Below, piece after piece: positions 27,602-35,801 of a DNA stretch of 64,000 bases (positions within the stretch are counted from its first letter, which is position 1; the number at the start of each line of letters is the position of its first letter). This stretch comes from Alphaproteobacteria bacterium (GTDB lineage: Bacteria; Pseudomonadota; Alphaproteobacteria; Micropepsales; Micropepsaceae), in the NCBI GenBank assembly GCA_947473475.1, contig CANJBZ010000002.1, positions 124,001-188,000 on the forward strand, given 5' to 3'. The notes under the pieces are model-generated. The model searched no databases and was not told the origin of the DNA. It worked only from the letters and a program-made list of their open reading frames with translations. A program made the position numbers and the translations under genes.

Positions 27602-28147
27602 AAGCGATTAAGAACGCTTCGGAATGATACCAGCGGCCCAGATTATCGACTCCTCGTGTTATAGCCCGCAAAAGCAGACCATCCAGGAGAACGTAGGGCG
27701 CACCAGCGCACAGACGCGCGCTTGCTGGATGGCCCTGTGAAGCAGGGCCATGAAAAAAGAGGACTGGATCAACGGCCTTTGGTATGACTTGGAAAATTAA
27801 AACGGTAGAAACTCATAAACTAACGGAAACCGGGCGCATTGATGTAGGTCACTGATCTGATCATGAATGCAGCGCGGTATTTTTATCGCTAGCGAGTGCA
27901 TATTTTAAGCTGGCTCTAGCAAATTCCAGTACGGAAAAATGAGCGAGTTGCTTCCAGCATCGGACATAATGGAGGCTTCCTTTTGTACGCCCATGACCGC
28001 GGGATTCAGCGGACCTTTTGCAAAACCGGAGGGCGGCTCCGACGACGCGATGGGAAGCAGCAACGGCGCCGGCGAAATCGCACGCGCAGCCGGCGATCCT
28101 TTAGGATCGCGCCGAGAAACGGCCGGCCGTAGCCAGAGGCGATCAGG
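27602..28147. other. non-coding gap between the DUF2155 gene and the Crp/Fnr gene
   Basis: 545 bp in which both flanking genes read leftward. It should hold the Crp/Fnr promoter and the end of the DUF2155 operon. I see a REP-like palindrome at 27729-27751, a 7-bp hairpin GCGATCC/GGATCGC at about 28093-28110, and an AT-rich patch at 27780-27930 with TTGATGTAGGTCAC at 27839, a partial match to an FNR box. A rightward open frame across 27939-28709 is the mirror of DUF2155 codons and is not a gene. Confidence 0.5.
27729..27751. repeat. REP-like palindrome
   Basis: Perfect 9-bp arms ATGGCCCTG / CAGGGCCAT with loop TGAAG. Its GGATGGCCC-loop-GGGCCATGA plan is the same as the third palindrome between accB and accC (21947-21968), which suggests a dispersed repeat family. 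Confidence 0.6.
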
Positions 28148-28690
28148 CTACGGCGTAGGCGGGGCAGCAGGTTTGGGCGCGGCCGGCTCGGCGCGCGTGG
28201 CAATGGGATCTGCTGGGGGCGCATTGGCAGGCGCCGCGCCTGTTGCCGCTGGGGGGGGCGCGTCGTTCTGGCAGTTCACCACCCACACATCGAAGGTCGG
28301 GTGCTCCAGCGCATTAAGCGCCGGTGTTGAAGCGAACATCCAGCCGGAGAACATCCGCTTGGGTTTCCCGCCGGTCTGGTCTTCGTCGATCTGCACGAAG
28401 GCCGTGGTTTCCGGCGGTTCTTCCGGCGGCACCGTATGGCAAAACTGCGCGGTGATGGTGAGCGTGCCGAATTTGACGGGAACGCCGACGGGCGCGGCGA
28501 CATCCCGGGCGCGGCCCGTAATTTTGTCGAGACCACGAAAAATCGCCAAGTGCCGCACGCCCTGGGCATCCGGCTTGGCATCGGCAATTGTTGGTGTCCG
28601 CGCCACGGCAGGTGGCGGCGTTTGCGCGTGCGCCACGGCCGGCACCGCCGCCGCGATCATCACACCGCAAATCCCCGCGCGGATGGTCAT
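28148..28690 (-). CDS. DUF2155 domain-containing exported protein
   Basis: A 180-residue periplasmic protein of unknown function. The signal peptide is MTIRAGICGVMIAAAVPAVAHA. The conserved DUF2155 region spans about residues 42-125 (HLAIFRGLDKITGRARDVAAPVGVPVKFGTL ... ITAQFCHTVPPEEPPETTAFVQIDE ... FSGWMFASTPALNALEHPTFDVWVVNC), with two Cys at about 84 and 128 that could pair. A low-complexity Ala/Pro tail ends the protein. Its ATG overlaps the mlaD stop (ATGA), so it is translated with mlaD; this pairing with an NDUFA12 gene is a recurrent alphaproteobacterial arrangement. Confidence 0.88.
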   Translation of the reverse strand: MTIRAGICGVMIAAAVPAVAHAQTPPPAVARTPTIADAKPDAQGVRHLAIFRGLDKITGRARDVAAPVGVPVKFGTLTITAQFCHTVPPEEPPETTAFVQIDEDQTGGKPKRMFSGWMFASTPALNALEHPTFDVWVVNCQNDAPPPAATGAAPANAPPADPIATRAEPAAPKPAAPPTP

Positions 28691-29136
28691 TTCGCGCCGC
28701 CTGCGCTGAACACCGCTTTCCCGAGCAGACCGATGAGATCGATGGAGCCTTGCGTGTTCTCGATCTCGCCGCCCGGCTTGATCATCGCCGGTTCGGAGCC
28801 CGGCTCGATGGAAAGGTACTGACTGCCCAGAAGTCCCTCGGACGTAATGCGTACGGACGAATCCTGCGGCAGCTTCACCGAGTTTTCGAGAGCCAGGGTC
28901 AGAACCGCATTGTAGGTCTTGGGGTCCAACGCCATCTTCTCGACGGTGCCAATCTTGATACCGGAAAGGCGCACATCGGTTCCGACATTGACGCCATCGG
29001 CCCGGTTGAACTTGGCGAGGATGTCATAGCCCGAGACCGGGCCCGAACCGGTAGACGAATAGGCAAAGACAAGAAAGAACACCGCGACGGCAATGACCGC
29101 GGCGCCGATCAGGGTTTCAACAACGGAATTCTGCAT
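28687..29136 (-). CDS. mlaD: MlaD-type outer-membrane lipid asymmetry (MCE) protein
   Basis: A 149-residue MCE-domain protein, the periplasmic substrate-binding part of the Mla phospholipid transport complex. One N-terminal membrane helix (residues 8-27, VETLIGAAVIAVAVFFLVFAY) anchors it; the single MCE domain covers about residues 38-118 (GYDILAKFNRADGVNVGTDVRLSGIKIGTV ... ITSEGLLGSQYLSIEPG). The ATG at 29136 has GGAGGG upstream; the longer frame to 29193 is not needed. No mlaE or mlaF is adjacent in this window. Co-transcribed with the DUF2155 gene and probably with the NDUFA12 gene 73 bp upstream. Confidence 0.9.
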   Translation of the reverse strand: MQNSVVETLIGAAVIAVAVFFLVFAYSSTGSGPVSGYDILAKFNRADGVNVGTDVRLSGIKIGTVEKMALDPKTYNAVLTLALENSVKLPQDSSVRITSEGLLGSQYLSIEPGSEPAMIKPGGEIENTQGSIDLIGLLGKAVFSAGGAK

Positions 29137-29209
29137 TGTTCCCTCCGGGCTGAGAGTTCGACCGGCACAACCGGCAGACTTTGTTGCGAACAAAGAGGGC
29201 GAAAAAACG

Positions 29210-29590
29210 TCAGCCCGGCTTCCAGGCTTCGTAATCGCCCGTCGCCGGAGGACGATGGCTGTCGTTGTAGAGACTGCCTTGCGGGCGCCAGGCCTGCGCC
29301 GTGCCGGTCAGATTGGGCTCGTGCTCCAATTCCCAGGGCTTACGCGGTAGAGGCTCCTCTGTCGGTGGCAGCGCAAAGGTGTGGTGCAGCCAACCATGCC
29401 AATCGGGGGGAACGCGCGAGGCGTCCACCGTACCGGCATAGATCACCCAGCGGCGCTTCTTATCCTTGGTTTCATAATAGCGGTTGCCGAACACATCCGT
29501 GCCGACAGCCTGGCCATGGCGCCACGTCGTCCACCGGGTTCCCGGCGTTGCGTTCACCCACCATACGAAAAGACTGCTTAGAAACGACAT
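29210..29590 (-). CDS. NADH:ubiquinone oxidoreductase accessory subunit NDUFA12 homologue
   Basis: A 126-residue soluble accessory subunit of respiratory complex I (B17.2 family), found in mitochondria and alphaproteobacteria. The conserved core is WRHGQAVGTDVFGNRYYE (about residues 22-41), then RRWVIYAGTVDASRVPPDWHGWLHH (about 45-70), and KPWELEHEPNLTGTAQAW (about 83-102), ending with the typical YEAWKPG. It is first in the leftward NDUFA12-mlaD-DUF2155 unit. Confidence 0.93.
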   Translation of the reverse strand: MSFLSSLFVWWVNATPGTRWTTWRHGQAVGTDVFGNRYYETKDKKRRWVIYAGTVDASRVPPDWHGWLHHTFALPPTEEPLPRKPWELEHEPNLTGTAQAWRPQGSLYNDSHRPPATGDYEAWKPG

Positions 29591-30058
29591 ATCGGGTTTT
29601 CCGAATCTGGCGCCGGACTATAGGCGGGCGCAGCCTTCAGCAACAACGGTCATGAGAGTCGCGGAAGGCCAATTTCCGAATCGGATGGACCCTTCCACGC
29701 CTGCTTCCCCCCTTGCGGGTATCCCCAAGCAGCCCCGTCGGGCTGTCGAAACCCGCAGGAGACGCGGACACGACGCGTTTGGAGGGGTGCGAAGTACGCA
29801 CAGCACTTTCCACAATCCATCCACAATTAGGACTAACGGCCTGAAAAGTACCGCAATTTTCATCCGCAACTACATCTAGGGCTGGGGCCTGGTTGGTAAA
29901 CAACCTCTTGCGCAAAAATTCGATTAGTGACACCTTAATGGCCCTTCGCGGTGGGCCGCGAAGCCAATGCAAAAACAAACTTTCAAGCCGGATTTGCGGA
30001 AAAACAGCCGTGATCCGAACGGGATTTTTTTGCCTCAGGGCAGGTCGGGGAGAGGGTC
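29591..30058. other. 468-bp intergenic region upstream of nrdJ
   Basis: Divergent control region for the NDUFA12 unit and nrdJ. Seen in it: a hairpin GTGCG-AAGTA-CGCAC at 29787-29801, and an 11-bp-spaced direct repeat TCCACAAT at 29809-29816 and 29820-29827 resembling DnaA or degenerate NrdR sites. GGGGAGAGG lies just before the nrdJ ATG. No protein-coding gene is supported. Confidence 0.5.
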
Positions 30059-33000
30059 ATGCGGATCACGCGTCATTTTACCAGCGAAGGCAAATCCCCG
30101 TATGAGGGAATTCCCTTCCACGCTGTCACCAGCGAAATCCGCAACCCCGACGGTTCGATCGTCTTCCGCCATGAAGCGATGGAGGTTCCGGAAGGATGGA
30201 GTCAGGTTGCCAGCGATGTACTGGCGCAGAAATATTTTCGCCGCGCCGGGCTTCCCGTCTACCTGAAGGCCGTCGAGGAGAACGACGTTCCCTCGTTCCT
30301 CTGGCGGCACGCCGCCGACCAAGCTGCGCTCGATGCGCTCCCCGCGGGCACCAAGAAGATCTGCGGCGAGGTTAGCGCCAAGCAGGTGTTTCACCGTCTT
30401 GCGGGAACCTGGGCCTATTGGGGCTGGAAGGGCGGCTATTTCGATGGCGAAGCCGACGCCCGCGCCTTCTACGACGAAATGTGTTTCATGCTGGCCACCC
30501 AAAAGGCGGCGCCGAATTCACCGCAATGGTTCAACACCGGCCTGCATTGGGCGTACGGTATTGACGGTCCGAGCCAGGGCCATTTCTACGTCGACTATAA
30601 AACCGGCGAACTGGTCCGCTCCGCCTCCGCCTATGAGCATCCCCAGCCTCATGCCTGCTTTATCCAGGGCGTCTCGGACGATCTGGTCAACGAAGGCGGC
30701 ATTATGGATTTGTGGACGCGGGAAGCGCGTCTTTTCAAATATGGCTCGGGCACGGGCTCGAACTTCTCCACCCTGCGCGGCGAGAACGAGCCGCTGTCCG
30801 GCGGCGGCAAATCGTCGGGCCTGATGAGTTTCCTGAAGATCGGCGATCGCGCCGCAGGCGCCATCAAGTCAGGCGGCACCACGCGCCGCGCGGCCAAGAT
30901 GGTGATTGTCGACGTCGACCACCCCGACATCGAAGCCTTCATCGACTGGAAGGTGATTGAAGAGCAGAAAGTCGCCGCGCTTGTGGCCGGCTCGAAAGTC
31001 ACCGAAAGACATCTCAACCTGATCATCAAAGCCTGCCGCAATTGCGAGGGCACGGGCAATGATTGCTTCGATCCGGCTAAAAATCCGGCGCTGAAACGCG
31101 AGATCAAAACCGCACGGCGCGCCTGCATCCCCGACAATTACATCGAGCGCGTGATCTCCTTCGCCAAGCAGGGCAACGACCGCATCGAATTTAAAGTCTA
31201 CGACACGGATTGGGACTCCGAAGCCTACATGACCGTTTCGGGCCAAAACTCGAACAACACGGTCCGGGTGACGGACGATTTCCTGCGCGCCATCGAAGAA
31301 GACCGCGATTGGGACCTGACGCGCCGCAAAGACGGCAAGCTGCATAAGCGGCTGAAGGCACGCGCGCTTTGGGACAAGATTTCCTATGCCGCCTGGGCCT
31401 GCGCCGATCCGGGCATCCAATTCCACAGCACCATCAATGCCTGGCACACCTGCCCCAAGGGCGGCGAAATTCGCGCCTCCAATCCGTGCTCGGAATACAT
31501 GTTCCTGGACGACACGGCGTGCAACCTCGCATCCCTGAACCTGATGGCGTTCCGCAAGGACGTGATCGAAGTTGTCGACATTGCCAATAACGGCAAGCGC
31601 GTTGAAGCCGCCGCCAAAGCCTTCGATGTCGAGGCGTTCGAACATGCCGTCCGGCTGTGGACGGTGGTGCTCGAAGTCTCAGTCATGATGGCGCAATTCC
31701 CGTCCAAAGAGATCGCGCAGCTTTCTTACGAATACCGCACGCTGGGCCTTGGATACGCCAACATCGGCGGCCTTCTGATGTCCGCCGGCATCCCCTATGA
31801 CTCGCGCGAAGGCCGTGCCATTGCCGGTGCTATATCCGCAGTGTTGACCGGCGTGTCCTATGCCACATCGGCCGAGATGGCGGGCCAGCTTGGCGCCTTC
31901 CCGCGCTATGCCGAAAATCAAGATGCCATGCTGCGCGTCATCCGCAATCACCGCCGCGCCGCTTACGGCCAACAGGCGGGCTTTGAGAGCTTGGACACGG
32001 CCCCTGTGCCGCTCGATCACGAAGCCATCGCCGACAAAGAACTTGCGGAAGCCGCGAAGGCCGCCTGGGACAAGGCCCTCTCGCTCGGCACGGCCTACGG
32101 CTATCGCAACGCGCAAGCCAGCGTGATCGCGCCGACCGGCACCATCGGCCTGCTCATGGATTGCGACACGACCGGCGTCGAACCGGACTTCGCGCTGGTG
32201 AAGTTCAAGAAGCTCGCGGGTGGCGGCTATTTCAAGATCATCAACCGCTGCGTTCCCGAGGCCCTGAAGGCGCTTGGCTACAGCCCCGATCAAAGCGAAG
32301 CGATGGTGCGCTATGCCGTTGGCCACGGCTCGCTGAGAGGCTCCAATGCGCTTTCGCACGAAGCGCTGAAAGCCAAAGGTTTTGGCGCTGCCGAGATCGG
32401 CGCGGTGGAGGGCGCGCTCCGCCAGGCGTTCGATATCCGCTTCGTGTTCAACAAATACACGCTTGGTGAAGAATTCTGCCAGAAGGTGCTGAAGTGCGAT
32501 GCGGCTTTGCTCGATGCACCAGACTTCGACATGCTGAAATTGCTCGGCTTCTCGAAAGCCGAGGTTGAAGCGGCCAATCTCCATGTTTGCGGCGCGATGA
32601 CCCTGGAAGGCGCCCCGTACCTGAAGGCGGAGCATCTGCCGGTTTTCGACTGCGCCAATCCGTGCGGCCGTATCGGCAAGCGCGCCTTGTCGGTGGAAAG
32701 CCACATCCGCATGCTCGCCGCAACTCAGCCGTTCATTTCCGGCGCGATCTCCAAGACGATCAACATGCCCAACAGTGCGACCGTCGAAGAATGCGGCCAA
32801 TCCTACATGCTGTCGTGGAAGCTGGGGCTGAAAGCCAATGCGCTTTATCGCGACGGCTCCAAGCTGTCGCAGCCGCTCGCCTCGCAGGTGCTTCAGATCG
32901 ATGACGAAGACGAGACGATCGAGGATCTGGTGACGCAGCCGCAGGTCCAGCGGACCACGGTTGTTACCGAGCGTATTGTCGAGAAGATCATCGAGCGTAT

Positions 33001-33871
33001 CCGCCCGCACGATCGCGAGCGCCTGCCCCATCGCCGCAAAGGTTACACGCAGAAAGCCATCGTCGGCGGGCACAAAGTCTATTTGCGGACCGGTGAATAT
33101 GAGGATGGCCGTCCGGGCGAAATTTTCATCGACATGCACAAGGAAGGCGCTGCCTTCCGCTCGCTGATGAACAACTTCGCCATCGCCATTTCCATCGGTC
33201 TGCAATACGGCGTGCCGCTGGAAGAATTCGTCGACGCCTTCACCTTCACCCGCTTTGAGCCGGCGGGCATCGTGCAGGGCAACGACTCCATCAAAAACGC
33301 GACTTCGGTGCTCGACTACATCTTCCGCGAAATGGCGGTCAGCTATCTTGGACGCCATGACCTTGCCCATGTCCAGCCGGCCGACGATGACGATCTCGGC
33401 GGTGGCGTCGGGGAAACCGTCGAGATGAAGCGCGAGGTGAAAGAAATCGCGAAAGTCGCGTCCACCGGCTTTGTGCGCGGACAATTTCCGCGCTTGGGTC
33501 TGGTGCGCGGCAATACGGTGGCGAAAGTCGATCCCGACGCCGAGCATGCTCACCTGCACGAACATGCGATGCAATTTACGCATCAGCACACCGGCGATGT
33601 CGACGTGAGCGCCAGTTTCGCCGAGATCAAGGCAATGGTGCAGGAAGCCGTGGGGACCACGATGGCATCCGTGAGCATTGGCGAGCAGCGCCTATCGGTG
33701 GATCTATCGGCCAAGAACATCAAGCGCGAGGTCATTGCGAAGCGCGCCGCGGAAGCCCGCCTGAAGGGTTATGAGGGCGATGCCTGCGGATCGTGCGGCA
33801 ACTTCACGCTGGTGCGCAACGGCACCTGCATGAAGTGCGACACCTGTGGTTCGACGAGTGGCTGCAGCTAA
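30059..33871 (+). CDS. nrdJ: vitamin B12-dependent (class II) ribonucleotide reductase
   Basis: A 1270-residue adenosylcobalamin-dependent enzyme making deoxyribonucleotides without needing oxygen. The N-terminal stretch [14 protein letters not shown] is typical of the long NrdJ form. The core includes [19 protein letters not shown] (near 198), [12 protein letters not shown] (near 228), the active-site loop [22 protein letters not shown] (near 471, with the catalytic Cys and Glu) and [20 protein letters not shown] (near 687). The C-terminus is a Cys-rich tail, [20 protein letters not shown] plus further Cys, used for redox exchange or zinc. A helical charged insertion lies near 950-990. An HNH-derived gene follows after 13 bp. 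Confidence 0.96.
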   Translation: MRITRHFTSEGKSPYEGIPFHAVTSEIRNPDGSIVFRHEAMEVPEGWSQVASDVLAQKYFRRAGLPVYLKAVEENDVPSFLWRHAADQAALDALPAGTKKICGEVSAKQVFHRLAGTWAYWGWKGGYFDGEADARAFYDEMCFMLATQKAAPNSPQWFNTGLHWAYGIDGPSQGHFYVDYKTGELVRSASAYEHPQPHACFIQGVSDDLVNEGGIMDLWTREARLFKYGSGTGSNFSTLRGENEPLSGGGKSSGLMSFLKIGDRAAGAIKSGGTTRRAAKMVIVDVDHPDIEAFIDWKVIEEQKVAALVAGSKVTERHLNLIIKACRNCEGTGNDCFDPAKNPALKREIKTARRACIPDNYIERVISFAKQGNDRIEFKVYDTDWDSEAYMTVSGQNSNNTVRVTDDFLRAIEEDRDWDLTRRKDGKLHKRLKARALWDKISYAAWACADPGIQFHSTINAWHTCPKGGEIRASNPCSEYMFLDDTACNLASLNLMAFRKDVIEVVDIANNGKRVEAAAKAFDVEAFEHAVRLWTVVLEVSVMMAQFPSKEIAQLSYEYRTLGLGYANIGGLLMSAGIPYDSREGRAIAGAISAVLTGVSYATSAEMAGQLGAFPRYAENQDAMLRVIRNHRRAAYGQQAGFESLDTAPVPLDHEAIADKELAEAAKAAWDKALSLGTAYGYRNAQASVIAPTGTIGLLMDCDTTGVEPDFALVKFKKLAGGGYFKIINRCVPEALKALGYSPDQSEAMVRYAVGHGSLRGSNALSHEALKAKGFGAAEIGAVEGALRQAFDIRFVFNKYTLGEEFCQKVLKCDAALLDAPDFDMLKLLGFSKAEVEAANLHVCGAMTLEGAPYLKAEHLPVFDCANPCGRIGKRALSVESHIRMLAATQPFISGAISKTINMPNSATVEECGQSYMLSWKLGLKANALYRDGSKLSQPLASQVLQIDDEDETIEDLVTQPQVQRTTVVTERIVEKIIERIRPHDRERLPHRRKGYTQKAIVGGHKVYLRTGEYEDGRPGEIFIDMHKEGAAFRSLMNNFAIAISIGLQYGVPLEEFVDAFTFTRFEPAGIVQGNDSIKNATSVLDYIFREMAVSYLGRHDLAHVQPADDDDLGGGVGETVEMKREVKEIAKVASTGFVRGQFPRLGLVRGNTVAKVDPDAEHAHLHEHAMQFTHQHTGDVDVSASFAEIKAMVQEAVGTTMASVSIGEQRLSVDLSAKNIKREVIAKRAAEARLKGYEGDACGSCGNFTLVRNGTCMKCDTCGSTSGCS

Positions 33872-33884
33872 GGAGCGCTGAGCA

Positions 33885-34163
33885 ATGGGCAATGCGGTTT
33901 TAAAGGAAGCCTTCCCTGACCCCGAGGCGTGGCGCATCGAGCAGGTGTGGGAAAAGGGGATGCGCACGACAATGGGCGATCCGTCCATCATCCGGCTGGA
34001 CGAACAGGGAAACTTCATCGTGCGCGACCATTACGGCCGCAAAGCATCGCAATTCGGCTGGAAAATCGACCTTATCGTGCCCAGGCGATTGGGTGGCTCG
34101 GACGATATTTCCAATCTTCGGCCGCTTCATTACCGTGCCACACGTAAAGGGGCGGCGGCTTAA
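33885..34163 (+). CDS. HNH-nuclease-derived small protein with replaced catalytic His
   Basis: A 92-residue basic protein. The second half matches the HNH pattern in which GWxIDHIxP is followed by a GG-D-SNLRPLH block, but here the motif reads GWKIDLIVP, so the first catalytic His (residue 63) is Leu. His82 in LRPLH and Asn77 are kept, while the usual Asn near the end is replaced in YRATRKG. No Cys zinc pair is present. The start has AAGGAG 9 nt upstream, placed on the nrdJ stop, so it is in the nrdJ transcript. A nucleic-acid-binding role without cleavage is inferred; it may equally be a decaying nuclease. Confidence 0.7.
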   Translation: MGNAVLKEAFPDPEAWRIEQVWEKGMRTTMGDPSIIRLDEQGNFIVRDHYGRKASQFGWKIDLIVPRRLGGSDDISNLRPLHYRATRKGAAA

Positions 34164-34202
34164 GACGTCTGAGACTCGAAGTATTCAGGTGAGAGTAATC
34201 CC

Positions 34203-34343
34203 ATGGTGAAAATCCAGGCGAAGCTGGCATCCGCCGACGGCAAATTTCCACTGTGCGGCGGCGTAATCGCCCGCTTCGATGCGGAGATTTTTCTCAGCGC
34301 TGGACGCTGTGCGCCCTGCCACGAGGCCCTGACGGAAAACTAG
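34203..34343 (+). CDS. possible 46-residue protein with Cys pairs
   Basis: A short open frame 39 bp after the HNH-like gene in the same direction. It would encode a 46-residue peptide with a Cys near residue 18 (PLCGG) and a CAPCH motif near 36-40, reminiscent of zinc-ribbon or haem-attachment CxxCH sites, but no signal peptide is present. A weak GGTGAG precedes the ATG. I do not recognise it; it could be chance. Confidence 0.25.
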   Translation: MVKIQAKLASADGKFPLCGGVIARFDAEIFLSAGRCAPCHEALTEN

Positions 34344-34675
34344 GGCAACCCTTCGATCGTGAACTGCAGCCAGCCTGCCCGCAATTCTTCCCGAACGGCC
34401 ATGGCCGCCAAAGTTCTGCTTGCCGCCGGAATTCATCGTCTGTGGGATTCACGAAATGCCCCCGCGCTGCACCGGGCAATACGCGTCTAATCTAAAATCG
34501 TTCCAAGGACGTGTTGAGGAAGCGGCCCGCGACCGCGCCGTTACAACATGAGTCATTTGTAGTTCGCCGATTGTGCGGCGCTGCACGTTACCGGCAAATC
34601 GTCCGCGTGACGGAGGGGCTTCCATCCCTTATGATTCGGGCTCGCGTCAGCGAGAGTACCAGCAAGAGTGAGCGT
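34344..34675. other. gap upstream of the TauE/SafE permease gene
   Basis: About 330 bp with no coding signal I trust. It must carry the permease promoter; the frame of the permease is open upstream to 34511 but the residues there are not membrane-like. No riboswitch or repeat was recognised. Confidence 0.4.
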
Positions 34676-35458
34676 ATGTTTTCTGCCATCGATCCGCTTT
34701 ATGCCCTTTCCGGCTTTGCCGTCGGCGCGCTCGTCGGCATGACCGGTGTGGGCGGCGGCTCGCTCATGACACCCTTGCTGATCTTGCTGTTCGGCATTCA
34801 TCCTGCGACGGCCGTGGGAACCGACCTGCTCTATGCCTCCGCGACAAAGACCGCGGGCACAGCCATGCACGGCTATAGCCGCACGGTCGATTGGCAGGTC
34901 GTCGGGCGCCTTGCGCTCGGCAGCATTCCCATGACGGTTCTGACCTTAGCGGTACTGTCTCAGGTTGGGACGGAAAATGCGGCCGTGAACAAACTCATAA
35001 CCTCGGTGCTGTCGATCGCGCTGTTCGCCACCGCCGCGGTGCTCATTTTCCGCAAGAAGATCATTGCCCGTTACGCGCACCTTCTGGAGGGCGTCGCCCC
35101 GAAAAAGACGCACTCTATGACCATCGCGATGGGCGCGATACTGGGCGTTTTGGTTTCTATTTCTTCCGTCGGCGCGGGCGCCATCGGCGTGACGGCGCTC
35201 ATTCTTCTCTACCCCTGTCTGCCGATGGCGCGGGTGGTTGGTTCGGACATCGCCCACGCGGTGCCGCTGACACTGATTGCCGGCCTTGGACACTGGATCT
35301 TGGGCCTGACCGATCTCGGGCTGCTGGGCTCGCTGCTGGTCGGTTCCATTCCGGGAATCGTCATTGGCAGCTATGCCGCCCCACGCATGCCCGACACGGC
35401 TCTGCGATACCTTCTCGCCGCTACGCTCGTGCTCGTCGGCGGCCGGCTCGTTCTTTAA
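34676..35458 (+). CDS. TauE/SafE-family (sulfite/sulfoacetate exporter-like) permease
   Basis: A 260-residue integral membrane protein with about eight helices. The first repeat holds GFAVGALVGMTGVGGGSLMTPLLILLFG and the second ISSVGAGAIGVTALILLYP, the paired Gly-rich motifs of the TauE/SafE family, and the loop HPATAVGTDLLYASATKTAGT is also typical. Members export sulfite, sulfonates or other organic anions; the substrate here is unknown. I start at 34676, which gives the usual family length; the frame opens at 34511. A sigma-54 promoter begins 16 bp after its stop codon, and the first strong terminator is at 35570-35596. Confidence 0.87.
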   Translation: MFSAIDPLYALSGFAVGALVGMTGVGGGSLMTPLLILLFGIHPATAVGTDLLYASATKTAGTAMHGYSRTVDWQVVGRLALGSIPMTVLTLAVLSQVGTENAAVNKLITSVLSIALFATAAVLIFRKKIIARYAHLLEGVAPKKTHSMTIAMGAILGVLVSISSVGAGAIGVTALILLYPCLPMARVVGSDIAHAVPLTLIAGLGHWILGLTDLGLLGSLLVGSIPGIVIGSYAAPRMPDTALRYLLAATLVLVGGRLVL

Positions 35459-35473
35459 CGCTACGACCGGCGG

Positions 35474-35490
35474 CTGGCACGGTACTTGCT
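35474..35490 (+). promoter_or_regulatory. sigma-54 (RpoN) promoter P1, -24/-12 type
   Basis: CTGGCACG, four bases, then TTGCT: an exact match to the established consensus YTGGCACG-N4-TTGCW. The predicted start of transcription is near 35501, 12 bp past the -12 GC. It is placed 16 bp after the permease stop and faces a short non-coding stretch, not a gene. Confidence 0.75.
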
Positions 35491-35500
35491 CCTTGAGGGA

Positions 35501-35596
35501 AGCAAGTTCCATTTCGGTGCAGCCGCCGCAAGCGACGTTCGCCTCCCTGATTGCAAGTACCCCACCTGGCCCTCCCCTTCGGAGGGTCTTTTTTTT
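35501..35596 (+). ncRNA. candidate sigma-54-dependent small RNA 1, about 95 nt
   Basis: From the predicted start near 35501 to an intrinsic terminator at 35570-35596 with no open frame of note. It contains a GCCTCCC stretch (35541-35547) that could pair with Shine-Dalgarno sequences, and GCAAGTACC at 35553-35561, the exact reverse complement of GGTACTTGC in P1. The ncRNA nature is inferred from promoter plus terminator; no known family was recognised. Confidence 0.45.
35570..35596 (+). terminator. intrinsic terminator of small RNA 1 (and of the permease transcript)
   Basis: A 6-bp stem CCCTCC/GGAGGG with CCTTC loop, followed by TC and eight T. Compact and strong, as in small RNA genes. Confidence 0.9.
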
Positions 35597-35608
35597 GCTG
35601 CGCAGAGC

Positions 35609-35625
35609 TTGGCACGAAGGTTGCG
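35609..35625 (+). promoter_or_regulatory. sigma-54 (RpoN) promoter P2, -24/-12 type
   Basis: TTGGCACG, AAGG, TTGC, then G: all consensus positions of YTGGCACG-N4-TTGCW match except the last W. It begins 13 bp after the first terminator's T-run. The predicted start of transcription is near 35636. Confidence 0.7.
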
Positions 35626-35635
35626 TCACAGGAGG

Positions 35636-35801
35636 TGTGTGTTGCGTTTTGGATCAGCGTTCCGCGTTGTTGGTTGCGTAGCGTGAGCAGCACGGCGTCA
35701 TGAGTAGCGTGCTGGGGCTCGAGCAGTTGCGTAGGTCGCTCGACAGTGTATTCCGCGTGTGTTGCATAAAAAATGGCCCTCCCACCGGAGGGCCATTTTT
35801 C
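35636..35801 (+). ncRNA. candidate sigma-54-dependent small RNA 2, about 165 nt
   Basis: From the start predicted for P2 to a strong terminator at 35768-35801. It carries GTTGCGT three times (35641, 35673, 35726) and GTTGCAT once (35760). Two further hairpins are visible: CAGCACG/CGTGCTG (35688-35714) and TCGAGC/GCTCGA (35719-35743), the latter showing a GTTGCGT in its loop. A small open frame (GTG at 35635, 22 codons) exists, but its Shine-Dalgarno would lie upstream of the predicted RNA start. No known family recognised. Confidence 0.45.
35768..35801. terminator. bidirectional intrinsic terminator shared by small RNA 2 and the gcv operon
   Basis: An uninterrupted stem AATGGCCCTCC/GGAGGGCCATT extended by A/T pairs on both sides, 4-nt loop, T-run on each strand. 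Rightward it ends small RNA 2, leftward it ends gcvPB right at its stop codon. Confidence 0.9.

Noticed and set aside
27839-27852. FNR-box-like TTGATGTAGGTCAC
   Set aside because: Only one half-site matches, and the neighbouring regulator lacks the residue that reads TTGAT; kept only as a note.
27939-28709. 256-codon plus-strand frame over the DUF2155 gene
   Set aside because: Gly/Ala/Ser low-complexity translation opposite a conserved gene with signal peptide and coupling to mlaD.
29756-29763. CAGGAGAC resembling the core of a B12-box upstream of nrdJ
   Set aside because: No other cobalamin riboswitch elements surround it, and a B12-off switch before a B12-dependent enzyme makes little sense.
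31679-33589. 636-codon open frame on the minus strand inside nrdJ
   Set aside because: Antisense shadow of a GC-rich conserved gene; no ribosome site or family resemblance.
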